From the NCBI GenBank assembly GCA_036936605.1, contig JAUPFV010000002.1, positions 129,192,376 to 129,256,375 of the forward strand: a DNA stretch of 64,000 bases, in the 5' to 3' direction. Below the pieces are notes generated by a model, which saw only the letters and a program-made list of their open reading frames with translations, was not told where the DNA came from and ran no database searches. The position numbers and the translations under genes are program-made. This stretch comes from Limnanthes douglasii subsp. nivea (lineage: Eukaryota > Streptophyta > Magnoliopsida > Brassicales > Limnanthaceae). Below are positions 12,061 through 22,300 of the stretch, piece after piece; within the stretch, counting starts at the first letter, position 1, and each line of letters opens with the position of its first letter.

Positions 12061-13319
12061 GTATTTTGAATTAGAATCCATTAAGTTTTGGTATTTCTTT
12101 TTGGTTTACGAAATTCATTACTTCTTCAGTCTTATGATGGAATAATCAAAACTTTTAAAACTGAGAGAGAACATTGAATAATATGGTTCTACTATTTAAT
12201 ATATTAAAATGATCAACATTATTTTTCTCAACATCAGGTGATGTATTAGCTTCAAATATTATTGACTACGTCGAAAACATAGACAAAGTCAACAACAATG
12301 ATTTAGGTTCAACAATCTTGGAAAAACTTATGAACTCAATAAAAATCAGTTGCGAGAGTAAACCTAAAATAATTGTATGATGTGTTGTTATATTGGTAGT
12401 TAGTATTTTACTACCTTCTTTAAATAGATAAAAACAAGTTTAAAAATTCATTCTTATACAAATTACATCCATCCATTTCTTATGGAAACACAAAAATTAG
12501 GGAAGGAGCAGCAAGAGAATGTTTGAACCCTACATGTTTAAAATGGTTGGAAATTGAAGCAACTGCATATATTAATTTATCTGAAGCACTTTAAATATCA
12601 AATATGATCATGTATGTGTTATATCTTTATTTTATTCATATTTAAGTTTATATACTTAGTTCGCGCTTCGAATTTATTATATACAACATTTCACTATTCG
12701 TGAAAGTTAAAGATGTGGTTTGTGATTCTCATTTAATTATAGTACGGTTCGTAGTTTATATTTTATTATGGTGAGTTTCACGCTTCAGCTATAAGAAAAC
12801 ATTTTTTTATAAAAAGCACAGGTTATAATTGGATGATTGGATTTAGGAGATGCAAAAGAGAGGCTCGGTGTTGAGGGATCAAAGGAAGAAGGGAGTTCTA
12901 ACGAAGAAAAATGAGATAATCATAAATAAGATGAAGATAATAGACTTTGATAATGATGGAATTGAAGAAAAAAACATTGATGGTTCTTCAGATGAAGTTG
13001 AAGATTAAAATAGTTCATACGTTCAACCATACATGATTAAATCTAGTATACATAAAAAAAATTAATAATAAGAGAATAAATCATTCGCAAACTATTGCTT
13101 CTACTTCGTGAAAATCTATTATAATGAAAAACACTCCTTTATAAATCTTTAGGTATCTAAATAAACCATTTAGTAAGTGTAGTCAACATCGTAAGTTTAT
13201 GAGTAAGATGGATAAGTTAACGGTAGACTACAGACGTCTGATAAAAGTACTGACAAGAGAAAATGTAAAACCAATTCAAAATTTAGTTTGTATTTGTGTT
13301 TGGTGATTGTTCGTGGTTA

Positions 13320-13560
13320 GTGTTTGATGCATAAAACGTGACTCGCAATTCACACTACCTATTTATAACTTGATTTGTAATTCATATTTTATGATTTGAC
13401 TTGCACTCGTGGTTGGTCTTATACTTTGTTCATGATTTGCATTTTTTCTATAGACCTTGATTTATTTTTCATATTAGTTATTTAACTTGATATGCAATTC
13501 ACGGTTAGAATGACACTTTATTCGGTGATTCTCATTTGTTCTTATACAATATTTCACAAT
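13320..13560 (+). repeat. Degenerate minisatellite block
   Basis: Spaced copies of GTGACTCGCAATTCACA, TTGATTTGTAATTCATATTT, TTCATGATTTGCATTTT and TGATATGCAATTCACGG, same strand and same word family as the neighbouring blocks. Confidence 0.5.
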
Positions 13561-14409
13561 CCACAATAACTAACGATGTTTATCTTTATGTTAATTTGCA
13601 GATGGAGATGCGAATAATCTCGTAGTCAGTTATTGAGTAACATGAAATCCTAACATCAATTAGATTAGATTTGTAGCAATATAGGTTAAACAAAAAATTT
13701 AACTTGCATATATTTCAAACAACTCTAAGTGAGACGAAGATAAGTGGATAATGCATCACATATGTGCATAAAAATATATTAAATTTAACTAAGTACAATA
13801 TGAGGTGGTGGTTATTGCTTCAATGAAGGTGATCAGTTTAGTATTTGAGCTGAATAATGTACATGTGGAGTTGAAGGATGCATAGGTTGATGAAACACCA
13901 ATTTGTGTCAATAACTGTAGTTAGAGGTTTAATTTTTGGGTATACATGTGAAGAATGGGGAAGTCAATAATGCACAGTAGGAAAATGAGGTGAAATATGA
14001 ACTTTGGTGTCAATATGTGGATTTTGAAGTGAAAGATATAGAAATAGAAGATACACAACATGAGGAGGAGGTTGAAATGAATATTACAAATGTGGAAAAT
14101 GTACAACATTTTTCTGTTGTACATGATGAAAATGGTAAAAAGAAATTTTTTGTAACAAATTGTGAAATGAATGATGAATTATGGAGAATAATGGTGAAGT
14201 AAATATACAAGTTGCACACCTTGAAGATGTTGAACATGTTAAATAGTTAACAATTTTGATAGGACTTAATTTTTATTTTATAAAAAATGTAAAAGTTTAG
14301 TTCTTTGTAAAACCCTTTGTATTCTATTTGATAAAAGTTTCCCTCCTTGTTATTATCAAACTTAGTAAGAAAATTCATACTTCGTACTGGTATTTTGTCG
14401 TGTATTGCG

Positions 14410-14660
14410 TTGTATTTTTTAATATAGTTTGTGATTCTCATTTAGTGTAAGACATGCTTTGTGCTTCACAAGTAGTGTAAAACTTGGTTTGCAATTCCCA
14501 TTTTGTGTACATGGTTTGTGATTCGCCTTTAATTAAATTATGATTCATGATTTTCATTTAGTTTAACACATGGATCACTACTCGCGCATAGGTTAAAGCA
14601 TGGTTCATGGTTCACATTTAGTGTAAGACATGGTCCGCGCTTCATATTCAGCTTTGTGTG
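14410..14660 (+). repeat. Minisatellite block, about 29-bp spacing
   Basis: Clear tandem text: TTTGTGATTCTCATTTAGTG, TTTGTGCTTCACAAGTAGTG, TTTGCAATTCCCATTTTGTG, TTTGTGATTCGCCTTTAATT and so on. The consensus is close to GGTTTGCGATTCGCATTTAG plus a short TGTAAGACAT-like spacer. It lies between exon-like pieces of the protease relic. Confidence 0.7.
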
Positions 14661-15589
14661 ATCTAATGTGTTTTGTATTTGCATTAGGAGGAAACCTTTA
14701 CAAATGGGCTTTTACTGGAAAGAATATGATACGTAAATCTATAACTAAAACCTGATCAAAATTTTGAATTTCATTAGCATATCGATAATTTAACAAAAAA
14801 TTAGTTTGACGTTAAGGAAGCCGGGAAATTAAGAATGATTCAAGTGGGGAAAATCAGGATGATCATTTCATATGGTTGGTTCCAAAAACATAAATCCATA
14901 TTTTTCATGACTAACATGGTGGAGTTTGCAAATAAAGACATACTTCACTATCAGGTAATGTTCTTTTATCCATTCATTTAACTGTTGTTTCATAGGTTAT
15001 CTTCATGTTTTAAAATGTTTTGAATTTGGCATATGATTGATGCTTATATCCATTAGATTTTTTCTGATAAAAAAATCATAATACCTACCATTAGATTTGA
15101 TGGAACCTTTTAAAAAACTAGTAAACCCTAAGCCTTGTGTACAAATGCAGTGGTAAGAAATTTTCATTGTTAAAGCAACAACTATGAAATTAAAAGTAAA
15201 CAAAAATATTTCATTAATAAAAAAATATTACGTACCTGCATTTAAAACTAGATTACATAGTTAGAAAAAAAACGTATGAACACAATACCTGAAACTGAAG
15301 ATAGAAAAATGATTGTTGATTGTGGGGTACTTGTATGTGAGCATGCCAGAGATTTTATTGAAAATGGAAAAATAACCATCAATTATGAACCATAAATTGT
15401 TAGACTTGATATGAAATTTATGTTTGATAATTTTTAAGTTATGTTCAAACAAACAAATATTGGTAGTAATTTATGTATTGATACTCTAAATATTGTATAT
15501 TGACTCGTAATTTATTTTTTTTGTTGGGTTTCATATGGTAAGTCGGCATTGTAAAATAACTTGTAAATTATATTGTATATTTGAAATAA

Positions 15590-15930
15590 TTGATTATGTT
15601 TCGCATTTCGTATTACAATTATTTCACATTTTATATTTGGGTTACCCTCACACTTAGACATGTGTGAAACAACATTTTGAGCTTCACATATAGATTTTTA
15701 TGCTTCGTGTTTGTCTATGTTCTAGGATTCTAGTATTTATGTCTTTCATGATACACTTATTTTATGTTTCACACTTAAATTTGATGGAGCACGTAGACAT
15801 TATTTACATCCTTTCATGCTTCGCTTTAAGTTTAAGAAGTGTATCATGCTTCGCATTAAAGGTGTTTTGCATTTCCCATTTATTTAATGGCATGGTTCGC
15901 GATTCGCATCTAGTTTAAAAAATATATTGT
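15590..15930 (+). repeat. Minisatellite block between the two convergent relics
   Basis: Words such as TTTCGCATTTCGTATTAC, GCTTCACATATAG, GCTTCGTGTTTGTC, GCTTCGCATTAAAGG and GGTTCGCGATTCGCATCTAG recur every 25-35 bp. It lies between the protease relic (plus strand) and the MULE relic (minus strand) and keeps the same orientation as in both. Confidence 0.65.
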
Positions 15931-17639
15931 ATTTCATACTTAACAAACTTCAAATGACACTTAAAATAAAACTTCAAATTAAATATAATTAAAAGTTTCA
16001 AATTATATTGTGTTTTATAAATATTCTTTGTTAGATCGTTTATTAAGGCCGATTTTCGAACAACAATCACTTGTCATCTTTCAAATTATAAGTTCTCTAA
16101 ATAGAATGTGTTTCTTATTAGGTCGTCCAACTCATTTTTTCAAATTTAAGGAAACATTTTCAGGAGATTCATTAGAGGTAAATATCACCAAAAGTAGTTA
16201 AAGTAGGTGTATTATATAGATAAGTTGTATTATAACAGCTTACATAATAGAATGGCTCAACATATTTCATTGGATTCTCTTATATCAAATATATTACAGC
16301 CAAATCATGAGCGCGTAAGAAGAAATATTACACATTCCACAAGAACATTTGAAGCCATAAGATCAAAAATCATAACAGTTTCAGAAAAATATTATGTAAA
16401 ACTAGTGAAGACAAACGAACTAGTCATTCACGAGCTATTTTGACATTTGCTTTAACTTATTTTCAAATTTAGTAGATAAATCACTAGTCCAACCTAGCCC
16501 TTCCGCATAACATCTTGAAATTTGACTCATAAGTAAAAATTCCATCTTGTCAATTAATTCTAATATATAAAGACTATAAAGTTCTTTAATCTGTTGATTA
16601 AAAACATTCAGTGGACTAGAAGCCATCAAACCATATTGTTTACCTTTGAAAAAATACACATGTGTTTTATATATAGATAAATTTTCACAAAAGCTAACAA
16701 CTTTTTTACCTCCTCTATTAAAAAACTATTTCATATATATAGTTTAGATATCATCAGTACAAGTATATACACATTGTTAAAACTAGATTTGTTGATGTAC
16801 AACTCAAAATATACGTTAAATTTCAATAATATGAAATATACGGTACCATGCTAGCAATTTCGAAACAAGGTATATACAAAATTTATGATACCTAAGTTAC
16901 AATCTAAAATAATGTGATTTTAACACTCGAATAAAAAGGGAAAGCTCTTTTTCGACGATATTTTATTCCTGGTCCTACAAGATTTCTAGTTAAAGAGAAA
17001 GATCATTCCATGGCTAGAGACTGGACACAAGCATTTGTAAAAAAAACATCAGTACCCTATAATTGTTTAGCTTATATACTGTATAATTATAATATATTTA
17101 AGTATCATATGAGCAAGCTTGACAAAAACCTTGTATAGTTTCTTTGATTACTCGATAAATAAAAATATGCCAGACTCTAGTCTGAATGTATATAGAATAT
17201 TTTTTGTATTTAGACTTTTTAATAATATATAATGTCCATAAATCTCATGATAGGTACCCGAAGATTCATAATAAACTTCTATAAGATCCTCTCTTGAAGC
17301 AACAATACTTAACAAACGTGACATGACTCCTCATGATAGCATTTTAAAAAAAACAAAACTTCTTCTTTTCGTTCTTATTTTTCACCTTGAGAAAATAAAA
17401 AACAAAAAAACAAAGTAATACAACATATGAGGTTTCAATATATTAAGAAACAATATCCAATTATCATCATCTTATGACTCAACAATAACAAATGTAATAA
17501 GACATATGCTTGAAGAGTTACAATGGAAAACAAAATAATAAGACTTGTTTATTTTTCACTTCTGTTTTTACATTTAAACAATACCGATTAAAAAAATTCA
17601 TTTAGATATTATATTTTTTTTATACGCGTTTATTATATA

Positions 17640-17830
17640 AGAGATCACGCTTTGCATTTAAACATAATATTTGTTTCCCGCTTTGCATTTAAATAATAGT
17701 GATTCGCTGTTCACATTTATATATTACCATTTCTGTGATTAACATTTATTATATACGGGATTTGTGTTTCGCATTTAAACACAATACTTGTTTTGCATTT
17801 TGCATTTAGTAAATATGCTCGTACGAAATA
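17640..17830 (+). repeat. Minisatellite block in the left copy of the duplication
   Basis: Tandem CGCTTTGCATTTAAACATAA, CCGCTTTGCATTTAAATAA, GATTCGCTGTTCACATTTAT and TTTCGCATTTAAACACAATA. It sits in what should be an intron between two transposase exons. Confidence 0.65.
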
Positions 17831-19084
17831 TAATATAATGCATCTTTTACAACTAAAAGAATAAGAATAAAAATAATAACCATTGTTATCATCTTTAATT
17901 ATAGTAGATAATAATATAGTTCTACGTTTTCTCATAAGAAATGTTATATCGATGAATAAAATGGAGGATACGAATATAAAATTTGGAGACAATATCCAAA
18001 TTTTATGAAACACCACTTGAAGAAATTGTTTTGCATATTATATTCGAGTGAGTAGTCACTTGTAATATCAAGACTGTTCAATTGTTTAAAATCATCAAAC
18101 CATACTATTTGTCTTTAAAAAATACATATGCATGTTAATATAGAGGTAAACTTTCACAAAAGCTAACAATGTTTTGACATCTTTCATCAAAAAATTTACA
18201 TATATACAATATACATATCATAAGTAGAGACATACACACACATTTTAATCTTGTGAACCATATTTATCCTAAATTTGTTGATGTACGACTCAAAGCATAT
18301 TTAAATTTCCAATAAGATAAAATATACAGTACAATGGTAACAATTTAGAAACAAAACAAAAATAACATTCATTATACCATAAGTGACAATCCAAAATAAA
18401 TATGATTTGAATACCCGAATGAAAAGGGAAAATCTCTTTTTATGCTACTTTCTTTCTTCTCATACGATATTTCTAGTTAGAGAACAAAAGCATTTCATGG
18501 CCAGAGATATGAGACAAGAATTTGGTAAAAATAAGCACCATTATCCTATAATAATTTAGTTTAATTATTGTATATTTATAAATAAAATTAGGTATCATAT
18601 GAACAAGCTTGACAAAAACTTGTTATAGTTTCTCCAATTACTTGATAAAGAAAAATATGCCCAGCTGGTCCGAATGTATATCGAAATAGTTTCTGTTTTT
18701 ACATTTCTTAATATTATATAATGTCCATAAATCTCATGATAGGTACCCGAAGATTCATAATAAACTTCTATGCGATCCTTTTTTGAAGCAACAATATTGA
18801 TCGAATGTAATATGGCTGCTCATGAGAGCTTTTTCAAAATAAAAACAAGACTTCTTCTTTTCTTTCTCAATTTTCACCTTAAAAATGAAAAAGCAAAAAA
18901 CCATGATCCAACATATCAATAAACCATATCCAATCATCATCTTTTGACTCGATAATAACAAATGCAACTGGAAATATACTTGCAGAGTTATAAAGGAAGA
19001 AAAAATAAACATTGTTAGTTTTTTAGTTCAGTTTTTTATATTTAAACAACACTGATTGGTAATTTTCATTTAGATATTATATTT

Positions 19085-19290
19085 TTTGCGATTCACATTT
19101 ATTATATAAGAAAATTTTGTTTCGCATTTGAACATAATATTTATTTCACATTTTGCATTTGAAAACAGTGATTCGCAGTTCGCATATACAAATTACTCTT
19201 TCTGAAATTTGCAAATATTATAAAAGGAATTTACGTTTCTCATTTAAACATAATACTTGTTTCAAACTTTGCTCTTTGTATATAAGCTCG
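19085..19290 (+). repeat. Minisatellite block in the right copy of the duplication
   Basis: Counterpart of 17640-17830: TTTCGCATTTGAACATAAT, GATTCGCAGTTCGCATATA and related words at matching spacing. Confidence 0.65.
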
Positions 19291-20090
19291 TTCCTATTCC
19301 AATATAGTGTAAGTTTTAATACTAAAATAATAAGAATAAAAACGAATCATTGTACCATCTTTAACTATGTTAGATAACAATACAATTTTATGTTATCTTG
19401 TAAAAAATCCTTCAATGAATAAAATGGACGATAATAATGGAAACTTAAAGGCATAAATTGTGTGAAACACTACTCGAAGAAGTTATCTTGTTGAGTATAT
19501 TCGAGTGTGTAGTCACTTGTAATAAAGCTTCTTTAATCGTTTTGAAGTACTCTTTAATTATATTGAATGAAGTAGAACTATCTCCGTAAATGACAATCTT
19601 AGATTTCTTTAAAGAAATCTATGAAAGATGATACGAGATATCTAAACCGTAGTCGTTTTTCACCAACGATTATACGCTCTTAACTACACATTATGTTTAG
19701 ATCTAATGAAAGCATATATTTATGTAGCAATCAAATTTGGTGTCAAATGTTTCTTATTTTCTTTTTATATCCGGTATTTTAAGTATCTTATTGAACATAC
19801 TTCTTAATGATTATAAATTCAATAAACGTATCAAGCGATGCATAAAGTCTTCATCTACATCCCTTTAAGACTTTATTATTGCAATAAGTATTTATTTATT
19901 TTATATCTTGTAGTATGCATGTATTTAAAACAAAAACCATACTCTGAAACATAACGACATAAAACTAATCTTTAAAATGTATCTCATTCCTTAAAAGGTT
20001 AGTCAACACTTGTAATTTCATCAACCAACCAACCAACATTAGCAAATTGTTTTTTCTTATGGTAAAAAAACCTAATGTGAGGGTTCTTTC

Positions 20091-20430
20091 TGATGCCGCA
20101 GCAGAAATAGAAGAAGAAGCAGCGATAGATGAAACCCTAATTCAAGGGTAACATGATGAAACCCTAATCTAAGGGTAACAAGGACTGAAATTTTCAGAGA
20201 TAAAAAAATATTATTCCAAAAACTTAAAATAACTTAAGGCACGTGAGGCTTTATATAAGAGCTTCTCAAAACCCTAAATTATAATACAAGTAAATAAAAT
20301 AAATATTTTAAAATAAAATAAAATAAAATCAAATCAAATCTTAATATAATTATATTTGATTTAAATACATAAGATATTTGAATAAAATCAAATTAAAAAG
20401 GCTTTTGTTTGGACTTTCTGGGCTACATCA
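20091..20430 (-). repeat. 3' LTR of the TRIM
   Basis: 340 bp; on the plus strand it begins TGATGCCGCA and ends GGCTACATCA. Confidence 0.9.
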
Positions 20431-20445
20431 TCCTCTTCATCACCA

Positions 20446-20889
20446 TCAAGAACTCGTTACATTGGGAATTATAATTGTTGACCTTATCGGAATAAGATAA
20501 ATTCTTCTCGAGTGTTTCTTATTCGAAGTCACATTGAAGCCATCCGGTTGATGAGAAAAAATAATTTCGAAAATATTTTCATAGCCTGAAAACAACATCC
20601 TCATGTCCACTTGATGAAAAAAGATGGTTTTGAAAACTTTTTCATAGCATGAGAGAACATCTCGATAAACAATTTCTACTTTGATTCGACGATTGGTAGC
20701 CAAATTAAACTCCTTCAGTAACCGGTCAATACGATCGTCATTGAAACGGTTGGTATGCCCCATCATACTCAAACGATCTTCCCGATCTTCATGACCATGT
20801 GTGTTGTTCTCTTCTTTAAACCTTGAATCATAATAGTCAGGCTTTAGAAACATGCTTCTCCATAGCAGGAACTGAGGCTCAGATACCAA
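20446..20889 (-). CDS. 147-codon ORF filling the TRIM interior
   Basis: An open frame starts at the primer site itself (codons M-V-S-E-P are the PBS bases) and runs to 15 bases short of the 3' LTR. No known domain was recognised. The central part is acidic and basic mixed (HGHEDREDRLS, NDDRIDRLLKEF). The C-terminal half contains two copies of a roughly 30-residue block (SCYEKVFKTIFFHQVD and SGYENIFEIIFSHQPD), an internal tandem duplication also visible in the DNA. TRIM interiors are usually non-coding, so this may be a captured gene fragment or chance openness. Whether it is translated is unknown. Confidence 0.35.
   Translation of the reverse strand: MVSEPQFLLWRSMFLKPDYYDSRFKEENNTHGHEDREDRLSMMGHTNRFNDDRIDRLLKEFNLATNRRIKVEIVYRDVLSCYEKVFKTIFFHQVDMRMLFSGYENIFEIIFSHQPDGFNVTSNKKHSRRIYLIPIRSTIIIPNVTSS
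20876..20888 (-). promoter_or_regulatory. Primer binding site of the TRIM
   Basis: The minus strand reads TGGTATCTGAGCC, one base off the usual tRNA-Met site TGGTATCAGAGC, immediately inside the 5' LTR. Confidence 0.82.
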
Positions 20890-20891
20890 AC

Positions 20892-21239
20892 TAATGTCGC
20901 AGCGGAAATAGAAGAAGAAGCAACGATAGATGAAACCCTAATTCAAGGGTAACATGATGAAACCCTAATCTAAGGGTAACAAAGACTAAAATTTTCAGAG
21001 ATAAAAAAAATATGATTCCAAAAACTTAAAATAACTTAAGGCACATAAGGCTTTATATAAGAGCTTCTCAAAATCCTAAATTATAATACAAGGAAATAAA
21101 ATAAATATTTTAAAATCAAATAAAATCAAATCAAATCAAATGAAATCTTAATATAATTATATTTGATTTAAATACACAAGATATTTGAATAAAATCAAAT
21201 TAAAAAAAAACTTTTGTTTGGACTTTCTGAACTACATCA
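20892..21239 (-). repeat. 5' LTR of the TRIM
   Basis: 348 bp; on the plus strand it begins TAATGTCGCA (the TG terminus mutated to TA) and ends GAACTACATCA. Confidence 0.9.
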
Positions 21240-21244
21240 CTTTC

Positions 21245-22180
21245 CCCACTAACTAATTAGAATTCGGATCTTCAACTAAATTTAAAATTGTTTTACAAGA
21301 GTTAACATCGATAATAATATCAATAGTACATATGACAACATTCATCATCAATACTAAAAAATACTAAAAAAGCATCCTTAAACTGTGGAGGGTAACTTAA
21401 AATTTTCTACAACAAAGTATTCACATTTGCTTAAAATTAAATTAGCATACTTTCAAAGTATTTAAACTTACCAAGATGATGGATTAATGTTTGACAAATC
21501 AATTTTAAAATACCAAATGGAGATCTGGATATTTCGTATCCACATTTCCAATTTAGCAAACAACATAAGTGATTTGTAATTTTTTATAATTAAAATTATT
21601 CACATTATATATTATGAACCGTGATTCATGTTTTGCAATTATAAATTAAATGTTCGCATCGATTCGCAATATGTGACTAGTAAAACTACATACTAATTTA
21701 TATTAATATTTTATAATTATTTATAATTCGTATTCCATATATTATGGAATTTGTAAGACTATGTTCTAATTCACTTTTACATTCTCTAACAACTCTCATT
21801 CGCATTTGCGTTTTAAAATATATTTGCATTTCGTGTTTATACATCTAGTCGTCGTCCTTTTGTGTACGTGGTAATGAAGGTCTCGAATACAACAAACTTT
21901 CTCGCACAGTTAAACTATCCAGCGTCTTAACTTTGACTTTTTATTTAATTGAGATTGAAAAATTTTATTAAAAAAATCAAAGATTTGAAAACTAAAAATA
22001 AAAAATCCTCCGACAATAACGAGATTAAAATTTTGAAGGGAAAAAATACAATCGAATATTAATGAAATGATAGTGTGTGTTCTTGTTAAACTTTAATAAG
22101 ATAAACAAAATCTGAAGAAAGAGTTTGAATTTAGTTAAAGTTATATTTATATATTTATTTAGTAGTATTTATTATATTTT
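21245..22180. other. Continuation of the MULE relic region, no clear gene
   Basis: After the TRIM the AT-rich background resumes. 21600-21850 holds another weak block of the TTCGCATTT word family (GATTCATGTTTTGCAATTAT, TTCGCATCGATTCGCAAT, CATTCGCATTTGCG). No coding similarity could be secured; the transposase N-terminus might extend here on the minus strand. Confidence 0.4.
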
Positions 22181-22191
22181 TAAAGATAGTT
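22181..22191. repeat. LINE target-site duplication, left copy
   Basis: TAAAGATAGTT, 11 bp, immediately before the T-run that represents the minus-strand LINE's poly(A). The identical copy is at 27798-27808. Confidence 0.85.
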
Positions 22192-22300
22192 TTTTTTCAT
22201 TGAGAACTATTGAAAAATACAAGGGTCTTAAGGTAATATTACAAATTTTGAAAATACAATCATTAGACTTTATCTTCTCCAACCAAAATAACCAGACTCC

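Larger units (their letters stand above)
9878..12239. other. AT-rich region, no gene recognised; short tandem repeats
   Basis: No protein similarity found on either strand. It contains a 24-bp duplication (GCTTGTCAAT at 11197 and 11221) directly followed by a 40-bp duplication (units starting 11242 and 11282), and then a degenerate TTCGCATTT-type minisatellite. It may be the 5' or terminal part of the Ulp1/MULE relic that follows. Confidence 0.4.
12240..15440 (+). pseudogene. Ulp1-like (C48) cysteine protease gene relic of transposon type
   Basis: Ulp1/SENP enzymes cleave SUMO-like conjugates. Large families of such genes in plants are carried by Mutator-like elements. The clearest exon is 15276-15440: it reads VDCGVLVCEHARDFIENGK and then a FMFDNF..MF tail. 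The DCGV.VC block holds the catalytic cysteine (codon 15321-15323) and matches the family's C-terminal motif. Weaker exon-like pieces lie upstream: 12240-12360 (ILEKLMNSIKIS), 12480-12590 (PTCLKWLEIEATAYINL), 12843-13007 and an acidic segment at 13990-14202. They are separated by minisatellite-filled, stop-rich DNA that looks intronic. Catalytic His and Asp were not securely located, and two stops follow the cysteine motif, so it is a pseudogene. Function beyond the protease fold is inferred. Confidence 0.5.
16575..19560. repeat. 1.49-kb tandem duplication inside the MULE relic
   Basis: 16575-18068 and 18068-19560 are homologous over their length. A 50-bp stretch beginning AATGTCCATAAATCTCATGA is identical at 17231 and 18720 (offset 1489 bp). 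Each copy contains the DDE exon, the following exon and a minisatellite-filled spacer. The right-hand copy has lost the text upstream of CATCAAACCATA that the left copy still carries, so the junction lies inside the transposase coding region. Confidence 0.88.
16010..19800 (-). pseudogene. Mutator-like (MULE) transposase relic
   Basis: Pieces of a MURA/MuDR-type transposase can be read leftwards. 19750-19500: text aligning to IYGDxxxSYxxLxxYxxxI (here VIYGDSSTSFNIIKEYFKTI). About 19450 and 17950: the DDE catalytic region, FIDITFLMRKRRTILLSTI then KDDNNGYYF (family: IDGTFLxGKYxGTLLxAI, DGNN); the aspartate is kept. About 18960: FPVAFVIIESKDDDWIWF (family: PLAFAIVExExxxSWxWF). 16659-16435: the segment before the SWIM zinc finger. 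16280-16210: PMKYVEPFYYVSCYNTTY (family: NPxxYVxPxYxxxxYxxTY). About 16120: VGRPNKKH (family: GRPKKKR). Stops, shifts and minisatellite spacers break it. The catalytic exon is present twice because of a 1.49-kb tandem duplication. Confidence 0.68.
20091..21239 (-). mobile_element. TRIM-like LTR retrotransposon in miniature
   Basis: 1149 bp in total. Two closely similar direct repeats (20091-20430 and 20892-21239) flank an internal region of only 461 bp. The perfect 5-bp target duplication CTTTC lies at 20086-20090 and 21240-21244. On the minus strand a tRNA-Met-like primer site follows the 5' LTR, and a purine-rich GATGAAGAGGA precedes the 3' LTR. There is no gag or pol, so it must have been moved by another element's enzymes. 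The LTRs are about 90-95% alike by eye, making it younger than the MULE relic it sits in. Confidence 0.92.

Noticed and set aside
15003..15452. Minus-strand frames of 66 and 63 codons
   Set aside because: The second lies opposite the DCGVLVC protease exon on the plus strand; the first has no recognisable content.
16010..16443. Plus-strand frames of 63 and 78 codons
   Set aside because: The minus strand here encodes the MULE transposase C-terminus, so these are shadows.
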